Of a DNA stretch of 64,000 nt, positions 55,294 to 64,000 are shown piece after piece. The stretch is from Strongylocentrotus droebachiensis. Lineage: Eukaryota; Echinodermata; Echinoidea; Camarodonta; Strongylocentrotidae. Numbering within the stretch: the stretch's first letter is position 1; every line of letters begins with the position of its first letter. The notes under the pieces were generated by a model, which saw only the letters and a list, made by a program, of their open reading frames with translations, was not told where the DNA came from and searched no databases. Where the stretch lies: contig JAVYIG010005392.1 in the NCBI GenBank assembly GCA_035222895.1, positions 62,001-126,000 on the forward strand, in the 5' to 3' direction. The position numbers and the translations under genes were made by a program.

Positions 55294-56438
55294 ACTAGAC
55301 ATATAATACTTGTTTGGAACAAGTATAGGTGGGCTGGTCAACTTAAATTTGAGACAAAATAGAGCAAAAATAAGCGACATACTGCTTACAAATTCTTAAA
55401 AAACAATATCATGTAGTTTCATGACGTGAACGAAATTCACCTTCTATAGGGATAACGCAAATTATGAAGGCCTTTTGACATGAGGCCTTTAATCGAGATT
55501 TTTACTATGATGACGTCATCAAAATGAAAAATGATTATTATTAAGCTTGTAGAGAATTGTCTTAGCTACAACATATCGAAATTTTGAAGAAAATTGATCA
55601 ATATTTACAGAGATGCAATCAATTTTCCATAAATATGCTGGCGTCATTATATGCAAATTCGTATTTTGAGTTCCAAGGCCATTATGATGATGTCACGATA
55701 CACTTATTTGCCAAATGAGACATGGAATCATTTCTCCGACTCATACTCTATCTAAATATGAAAACAAATTGAAGGTCACGGCTCATTCCAAAGAGCTATA
55801 ATGGATTTTGTATAGGCATGTTTTTGCCCATATATGCTATGTATTAAAAGACCTCGCGCGCACAGACGTTTATCTTGAATTGACGCTCATCTTGTTATTA
55901 ATGGTCATAAAAAGATAAACATGGTATCAAATTCCTCGAAAAAATATGAGAAATATCATGAAAGAAAAAAAAATGGCGATTCTATGTTTTGTAATGTTGT
56001 TACGCGCGAAAACGCGCGCGCATGCTCGTACGCGCGATTTTTTATAAAATGCTTAAAATGACCTAGAACGTATGCAAAAAAAATTTGAGACGATTTTGAG
56101 CATTTAAAAATTTTGCGTGCGCACTGACGCGCGGACGTACGCGCACGCGCGCGTTTTTTGACCTGAGATTGACCGGACTGATATTGACCTTGATCATGAT
56201 AAATATGAATGAGAAATACCTTTTTGTTATGAAGATATGATCATGAGTTCATTTTCAGAAAATTTCACAAAATGGCGCCTAGATGACGTCATCAGTCAAG
56301 GTTAAGGTTGAACACCTTACTGCGTTATGTCCATATGCCTATACATATGTGTGCTAAATTTAAAAGCATTTAATTGAACCATTACAAATTTATCATGCTA
56401 ACAAAAAAGTGGGTCAAAATAAGAAAAATAAATAATAA
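55294..56438 (+). repeat. Satellite unit 1 (1145 bp)
   Basis: Left edge of the array; more diverged than units 4-7. Ends AAATAATAA without the 3' tail. Confidence 0.9.
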
Positions 56439-57574
56439 ACTAGACATAATACTTGTTTGGAACAAGTATAGGTGGGCTGGTCAACTTAAATTTGAAAACA
56501 AAATAGAGCAAAATGAAGCGAGATACTGCTTGAAAATTCTTAAAAAACACTATCATGTAGATTCATTACGTGAACAAAATTCACCTTCTATAGTTATAAC
56601 ACGCAAATTATGAAATTTCTGACATGAGGCCTTTAATCAAAATTTTTACTATGATGACGTCATCAAAATGAAAAAGGGTTATTATTGAACTTGTAGAAAA
56701 TTATCTTAGCTACAACATATCGAAATTTTGAAGAAAATTGATCAATATATACAGAGATACAATTAATTTTACATAAATATGCTGACTTCAAAATATGCAA
56801 ATTCGTATTTGGAGTTCCAAGGCCATTATGATTATGTCACGATACACTTAATGGCAAAATGAGACATGGAATCATATCTCCGACTCATACTTTATCTAAA
56901 TATGAAAAAAAAATTGAAGGTCACGGTTCATTCTAAAGAGCTATAATGGGTTTTGTATAGGCATGTTCTTGCCCATATATGCTATGTATTAAAAGAGCTC
57001 GCGCGCACGGTCATTTATCTTGAATTACGCTCATCTTGTTATTAATGGTCATAAAAAGATAAACATGGTATCAAATTCCTCGAAAAAATATGAGAAATAT
57101 GATAAAAGAAAAAAAATGGCGATTCTATGTTTTGTAATGGTGTTACGCGCGAAAACGCGCACGCATGTGCGTGTGCGCGATTTTTTATAAAATGCTTAAA
57201 ATGACCTGAAACGTATGCAAAATAAATTTGAGACGATTTAGAGCATTTAAAAATTTTGCGCGCGCACTGACGCGCGGACGTACGCGCACGCGCGTGTTTT
57301 TGGACATGAAATTGACCGGACTGATATTGACCTTCATCATGATAAATATGAATGAGAAATACCTTTTGGTTATGAAGATATGATCATGAGTTGATTTTCA
57401 GAAAAATTTACAAAATGGCGCCTAGATGACGTCATCAGTCAAGGTCAAGGTTGAAAACCTTACCTTCTTTTGTCCATATGCCTATACATATTTGTGCCAA
57501 ATTTCAAGATATTTGGTTAAACCATTTCAAAGTTACCTTGTTAACAAAAAAGTGGTTCAAAATAAGAAAAATAA
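56439..57574 (+). repeat. Satellite unit 2 (1136 bp)
   Basis: Shortest unit; its second CRE-like word is changed to TGACTTCA. No 3' tail. Confidence 0.9.
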
Positions 57575-58786
57575 ACTAGACATATAATACTTGTTTGGAA
57601 CAAGTATAGGTGGGCTGGTCAACTAACATTTGAGACAAAATAGAGCAAAAATAAGCGACATACTGCTTACAAATTCTTAAAAGACAATATCATGTAGATT
57701 CATAACGTGAACTAAATTCACCTTCTATAGGCATAACACGCAAATTATGAAGTTTTTGACATGAGGCCTTTAATTAAAATTTTCACTATGATGACGTCAT
57801 CAAAATGAAAAATGGTTATTACTGCGCTTGTAGAGAATTGTCTTAGCTACAACATATCGAAATTTTGAAGAAAATTGATCAATATTTACAGAGATACAAT
57901 CAATTTCCCATAAATATGCTGATGTCATTATATGCAAATTCGTATTTTGAGTTCCAAGGCCATTGTGATGATGTCACGATACACTTAATGGCCAAATGAG
58001 ACATGGAATCATATTTCCAACTCATACTCTATCTAAATATGAAAAAAAATTGAGGATTCCGGTGCATTCCAAAGAGCTATAACGGATTTTGTATAGGCAT
58101 GTTATTGCCCATATATGCTATGTATTAAAAGAGCTCGCGCGCACTGACATTTATCTTGAATTTACGCTCATCTTGTTAATAATGGTCATAAAGAGATAAA
58201 CATGGTATCAAATTCCTTGAAAAAATATGAGAAATATCATGAAAGAAAAAAAAATGGCGATTCTATGTTTGTTAATGATGTTACGCGCGAAAACGCGCGC
58301 GCATGCTCGTACGCGCGATTTTTTATAAAATGCTTAAAATTACCTGAAACGTATGCAAAAAAAATTTGAGACGATTTTGAGCATTTAAAAATTTTGCGCG
58401 CGCACTGACGCGCGGACGTATGCGCATGCGCGCGTTTTTTGACCTGAAATTAACCGGACTGATATTGACCTTGATCATGATAAATATGAATGAGAAATAC
58501 CTTTTGGTTTTGAAGATATGATCATGAGATGATTTTCAGAAAATTTCACAAAATGGCGCCTAGATGACGTCATCAGTCAAGGTCAAGGTTGAAAACCGTA
58601 CCGTGTCTTCTCCATATGCCTATACATATGTGTGCCAAATATCAAAGCATTTGATTGAACCATTGCAAAGTTATCTTGCTAACAAAAAAGTGGGTCAAAA
58701 TAAGAAAAATAAATAAATAATAATAAATAAATAAAGGCAATTTTAACAAAAATATAAGGTGGTCTGTATTAGATACAGCCCACCTG
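57575..58786 (+). repeat. Satellite unit 3 (1212 bp, with 3' tail)
   Basis: Carries the extra ~70-base tail ending GGTGGTCTGTATTAGATACA and then GCCCACCTG, which forms a hairpin and mirrors the 5' end word AGGTGGGCTG. Confidence 0.95.
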
Positions 58787-59925
58787 ACTAGACATATAAT
58801 ACTTGTTTGGAACAAGTATAGGTGGGCTGGTCAACTAACATTTGAGACAAAATAGAGCAAAAATAAGCAACATACTGCTTACAAATTCTTAAAAGACAAT
58901 ATCATGTAGATTCATAACGTGAACTAAATTCACCTTCTATAGGCATAACACGCAAATTATGAAGTTTTTGACATGAGGCCTTTAATCAAAATTTTCACTA
59001 TGATGACGTCATCAAAATGAAAAATGGTTATTACTGCGCTTGTAGAAAATTGTCTTAGCTACAACATATCGAAATTTTGAAGAAAATTGATCAATATTTA
59101 CAGAAATACAATCAATTATACATAAATATGCTGACGTCATAATATGCAAATTCGTATTTTGAGTTCCAAGGCCATTGTGATGATGTCACGATACACTTAA
59201 TGGCCAAATGAGACATGGAATCATATTTCCCACTCATACTCTATCTTAATATGAAAAAAAAATTGAGGATCCCGGTGCATTCCAAAGAGCTATAACGGAT
59301 TTTGTATAGGCATGTTTTTACCCATATATGTTATGTATTAAAAGACCTCGCGCGCACTGACATTTATCTTGAATTCACGCTCATCTTGTTAATAATGGTC
59401 ATAAAGAGATAAACATGGAATCAAATTCCTTGAAAAAATATGAGAAATATCATGAAAGAAAAAAAAATGGCGATTCTATGTTTTGTAATGGTGTTACGCG
59501 CGAAAACGCGCGCGCATGCTCGTACGCGCGATTTTTTATAAAATGCTTAAAATGACCTGAAACGTATGCAAAATAAATTTGAGACGATTTTAAGCATTTA
59601 AAAATTTTGCGCGCGCATTGACGCGCGGACGTACGCGCACGCGCGCGTTTTTTGACCTGAAATTGACTGGACTGATATTGACCTTGATCATGATAAATAT
59701 GAATGAGAAATACCTTTTGGTTATGAAGATATGATCATGAGTTGATTTTCAGAAAAATTCACAAAATGGCGCCTAGATGACGTCATCAGTCAAGGTCAAA
59801 GTTGAAAACGTTACCTTGTTTTGTCCATATTCCTATACATATGTGTGCCAAATTTAAAGATATTTGGTTGAACCATTTCAAAGTTATCTTGTTAACAAAA
59901 AAGTGGTTCAAAATAAGAAAAATAA
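58787..59925 (+). repeat. Satellite unit 4 (1139 bp)
   Basis: Three intact CRE-like words (first at 59004-59011, second at 59132-59139) and ATGCAAAT at 59144-59151. No 3' tail; same short ending as unit 2. Confidence 0.95.
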
Positions 59926-61155
59926 ACTAGACATATAATACTTGTTTGGAACAAGTATAGGTGGGCTGGTCAACTAAAATTTGTAAAAAAATAGAGCAAA
60001 AATGAGCGACATACTGCTCACAAATTCTTAAAAACCATTATCATGTAGATTCATAACGTGAACTAAATTCACCTTCTATAGGCATAACACGCAAATTATG
60101 AAGTTTTTGACATGAGGCCTTTAATCAAGATTTTCACTATGATGACGTCATCAAAATGAAAAATGGTTATTACTGCGCTTGTAGAGAATTGTCTTAGCTA
60201 CAACATATCGAAATTTTGAAGAAAATTGATCAATATTTACAGAGATACAATCAATTTTACATAAATATGCTGACGTCATAATATGCAAATTCGTATTTTG
60301 AGTTCCAAGGCCATTGTGATGATGTAACGATACACTTAATGGCCAAATGAGACATGGAATTATATTTCCGACTCATACTCTATCTAAATATGAAAAAAAA
60401 TTGAGGATCCCGGTGCATTCCAAAGAGCTATAACGGATTTTGTATAGGCATGTTTTTGCCCATATTTTGTATATGCTATGTATTAAAAGAACTCGCGCGC
60501 ACTGACATTTATCTTGAATTTACGCTCATCTTGTTAATAATGGTCATAAAGAGATAAACATGGAATCAAATTCCTTGAAAAAATATGAGAAATATCATGA
60601 AAGAAAAAAAAATGGCGATTCTATGTTTTTTAATGGTGTTACGCGCGAAAACGCGCGCGCATGCTCGTACGCGCGATTTTTTATAAAATGCCTAAAATGA
60701 CCTGAAACGTATGCAAAAAAAATATGAGATGATTTTGAGCATTTAAAAATTTTGCGCGCGCATTGACGCGCGGACGTACGCACACGTGCGCGTTTTTTGA
60801 CCTGAAATTGACCGGACTGATATTGACCTTGATCATGATAAATATGAATGAGAAATAACTTACCGTTATGAAATTATGATCATAAGTAAATTTTCAGAAA
60901 ATTTCACAAAATGGCGCCTAGATGACGTCATCAGTCAAGGTCAAGGTTGAAAACCTTACTTTGTTTTGTCCATATGGCTATACATATGTGTGCTAAATAT
61001 CAAATCATTTGATTGAGCCATTTTTAACTTATCTTGCTAACAAAAAAGTGGGTCGAAATAAGAAAAATAAATAAATAAATAAATAAATAATAATAAAGGC
61101 AATTTTAACAAAAATATAAGGTGGTCTGTATTAGATACAGCCCACCTGATAAATA
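59926..61155 (+). repeat. Satellite unit 5 (1230 bp, with 3' tail)
   Basis: Second unit that keeps the 3' tail and its hairpin (about 61118-61148), preceded by an expanded (AAAT)n stretch. Confidence 0.95.
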
Positions 61156-62301
61156 ACTAGACATATAATACTTGTTTGGAACAAGTATAGGTGGGCTGGT
61201 CAACTAACATTTGAGACAAAATAGAGCAAAAATAAGCGACATACTGCTTACAAATTCTTAAAAGACAATATCATGTAGATTCATAACGTGAACTAAATTC
61301 ACCTTCTATAGGCATAACACGCAAATTATGAAGTTTTTGACATGAGGCCTTTAATCAAAATTTTCACTATGATGACGTCATCAAAATGAAAAATTGTTAT
61401 TACTGCGCTTGTAGAGAATTGTCTTAGCTACAACATATCAAAATTTTGAAGAAAATTGATCAATATTTACAGAGATACAATCAATTTTACATAAATATGC
61501 TGACGTCATAATATGCAAATTCGTATTTTGAGTTCCAAGGCCATTGTGATGATGTCACGATACACTTAATGGCCAAATGAGACATGGAATCATATTTCCC
61601 ACTCATACTCTATCTTAATATGAACAAAAATTGAGGATCCCGGTGCATTCCAAAGAGCTATAACGGATTTTGTATAGGCATGTTTTTGCCCATATATGCT
61701 ATGTATTAAAAGACCTCGCCCGCACTGACATTTATCTTGAATTTACGCTCATCTTGTTAATAATGGTCATAAAGAGATAAACATGGAATCCAATTCCTTG
61801 AAAAAATATGAGAAATATCATGAAAGAAAAAAAAATGGCGATTCTATGTTTTTTAATGGTGTTACGCGCGAAAACGCGCGCGCATGCTCGTACGCGCGAT
61901 TTTTTTATAAAATGCTTAAAATGACCTGAAACGTATGCAAAATAAATTTGAGACGATTTTGAGCATTTTGAAAATTTGCGCGCGCACTGACGCGCGGACG
62001 TACGCGCACGTGCGCATTTTTTGACCTGAAATTGACCGAACTGATATTGACCTTCATCATGATAAATATGAATGAGAAATAACTTTTGGTTATGAAGATA
62101 TGATCATGAGTTTATTTTCAGAAAATTTCACAAAATGGCGCCTAGATGACGTCATCAGTTAAGGTCAAGGTTGAAAACCTTACCGCGATTTGTCCATATG
62201 CCTATACATATGTGTGCTAAATTTCAAGGTATTTGATTGAACCATTTCAAAGTTATCTGGTTAACAAAAAAGTGGGTCAAAATAAGAAAAATAAATAATA
62301 A
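61156..62301 (+). repeat. Satellite unit 6 (1146 bp)
   Basis: Three intact CRE-like words; no 3' tail. Confidence 0.95.
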
Positions 62302-63446
62302 ACTAGACATATAATACTTGTTTGGAACAAGTATAGGTGGGCTGGTCAACTAACATTTGAGACAAAATAGAGCAAAAATAAGCGACATACTGCTTACAAA
62401 TTCTTAAAAAACAATATCATGTAGATTCATAACGTGAACTAAATTCACCTTCTATAGGCATAACACGCAAATTATGAAGTTTTTGACATGAGGCCTTTAA
62501 TCAAAATCTTCACTATGATGACGTCATCAAAATAAAAAATGGTTATTACTGCGCTTGTAGAGAATTGTCTTAGCTACAACATATCGACATTTTGAAGAAA
62601 ATTGATCAATATTTACAGAGATACAATCAATTTTACATAAATATGCTGACGTCATAATATGCAAATTCGTATTTTGAGTTCCAAGGCCATTGTGATGATG
62701 TCACGATACACTTAATGGCCAAATGAGACATGGAATCATATTTCCGACTCATACTCTATCTTAATATGAAAAAAAATTGAGGATCCCGGTGCATTCCAAA
62801 GAGCTATAACGGATTTTGTATAGGCATGTTTTTACCCATATATGCTATGTATTAAAAGACCTCGCGCGCACTGACATTTATCTTGAATTTACGCTCATCT
62901 TGTTAATAATGGTCATAAAGCGATAAACATGGAATCAAATTCCTTGAAAAAATATGAGAAATATCATGAAAGAAAAAAAAATGGCGATTCTATGTTTTTT
63001 AATGGTGTTACGCGCGAAAACGCGCGCGCATGCTCTTACGCGCGATTTTTTATAAAATGCTTAAAATGACCTGAAACGTATGCAAAATAAATTTGAGACG
63101 ATTTTGAGCATTTAAAAATTTTGCGCGCGCATTGACGCGCGGACGTACGCGCACGCGCGCGTTTTTTGACCTGAAATTGACTGGACTGATATTGACCTTG
63201 ATCATAATAAATATGAATGAGAAATACCTTTTGGTTAGGAAGATATGATCATGAGTTTTTTTTTCAGAAAATTTCACAAAATGGCGCCTAGATGACGTCA
63301 TCAGTCAAGGTCAAGGTTGAAAACCTTACCGTGTTTTCTCCATATGCCTATACATATGTGTGCCAAATTTCAAGTTATTTGATTTAGCCATTTTCAAGTT
63401 ATTTTGCTAACAAAAAGTGGGTCGAAATAAGAAAAATAAATAATAA
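62302..63446 (+). repeat. Satellite unit 7 (1145 bp)
   Basis: Very close to unit 6. No 3' tail. Confidence 0.95.
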
Positions 63447-64000
63447 ACTAGACATATAATACTTGTTTGGAACAAGTATAGGTGGGCTGGTCAACTAAAA
63501 TTTGAGACAAAATATTGCAAAAATAAGCGACATACTGCTTACAAATTCTTAAAAGACAATATCATGTAGATTCATAACGTGAACTAAATTTACCTTCTAT
63601 AGGCATAACACGCAAATTATGAAGTTTTTGACATGAGGCCTTTAACCAAAATTTTCACTATGATGTCGTCATCAAAATGAAAAATGGTTATTACTGCGCT
63701 TGTAGAAAATTGTCTTAGCTACATCATATCGAAATTTTGAAGAAAATTGATCAATATTTACAGAGATACAATAAATTTTACATAAATATGCTGACGTCAT
63801 AATATGCAAATTCGTATTTTGAGTTCCAAGGCCATTGAGATGATGTCACGATACACTTAATGGCCAAATGAGACATGGAATCATATTTCCGACTCATACT
63901 CTATCTAAATATGAAAAAAAATTGAGGATTCCGGTGCATTCCAAAGAGCTATAACGGATTTTGTATAGGCATGTTTTTGCCCATATATGCTATGTATTAA
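63447..64000 (+). repeat. Satellite unit 8 (partial, cut by window end)
   Basis: First half of a unit. The first CRE-like word is changed (GATGTCGTCATC); the second, with ATGCAAAT next to it, is intact near 63793. Confidence 0.9.

Larger units (their letters stand above)
55294..64000 (+). repeat. Satellite array, ~1.14-1.23 kb unit, 7.5 copies seen
   Basis: Units begin ACTAGACATATAATACTTG at 55294, 56439, 57575, 58787, 59926, 61156, 62302 and 63447 (U2 lacks two bases of this word). The periods are 1145, 1136, 1212, 1139, 1230, 1146 and 1145. All units are in one orientation and run off the right edge. Each has, in order: a 5' hairpin, a CRE-like TGACGTCA, usually a second CRE-like word next to ATGCAAAT, a CpG-dense block (ACGCGCGAAAACGCGCGCGC), and AAAATGGCGCCTAGATGACG with a third CRE-like word. 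No long frame is conserved between units, so it is non-coding. The left-most units look more diverged than the inner ones. Confidence 0.95.

Noticed and set aside
56374-63301. Open frames inside satellite units
   Set aside because: None is kept across units; start and stop positions change from copy to copy.

Overview
This is a stretch of animal nuclear DNA. It has long introns with GT-AG splice sites, an AT-rich background, and very many short terminal-inverted-repeat elements, SINEs, minisatellites and homopolymer G/C runs. Protein similarity to animal genes and the style of the repeats suggest a marine invertebrate deuterostome, most likely an echinoderm such as a sea urchin. The species is inferred, not shown.

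Two host genes can be read completely, both on the + strand. The first is a mitochondrial pyruvate dehydrogenase kinase (PDK): 12 coding exons from 19131 to 38048, 411 residues, with an 8.5 kb first intron. The second is the RNA polymerase III subunit RPC4 (POLR3D): 8 coding exons from 45621 to 52114, 434 residues. Every exon junction in both genes keeps phase. They are unrelated neighbours, one in mitochondrial fuel choice and one in Pol III transcription. On the - strand, two widely spaced exon-like blocks (11748-12006 and 2532-2713) carry an integrase-type zinc-binding domain, either a spliced domesticated gene or a fossil.

Layout. 1-5.5 kb: a SINE, a dispersed repeat, the integrase-like block, a foldback element and short tandem repeats. 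5.55-7.47 kb: a ~150-bp minisatellite. 8.33-9.72 kb: a ~113-bp minisatellite in which every unit has a run of about 8-15 G. 9.8-13.7 kb: purine-rich DNA, the second integrase-like block and palindromic MITEs. 13.78-18.38 kb: a large decayed DNA transposon with ~800-bp inverted arms around a broken FEN/XPG-like nuclease gene. 19.1-38.0 kb: PDK, its introns full of MITEs. 38-45.6 kb: intergenic DNA with two long foldback elements, one an 837-bp palindrome with a perfect 9-bp target duplication. 45.6-52.1 kb: POLR3D. 52.1-55.3 kb: a TTAA-type MITE and unannotated AT-rich DNA. 55.29 kb to the window end: a tandem array of a ~1.14-1.23 kb unit, seven complete copies and part of an eighth. Each unit carries CRE-like palindromes, usually an octamer motif and a CpG-dense block. 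Two units keep a 3' tail with a hairpin that mirrors the 5' end, suggesting the satellite grew from a mobile element.

The most unusual items are the CRE/octamer satellite and its relic inside a PDK intron, the partial duplicate of PDK exon 7, the inverted MITE pair bracketing PDK exons 6-9, the foldback element upstream of POLR3D, and the G-run minisatellite with alternating unit types. No viral, CRISPR, rRNA or true tRNA gene was found.
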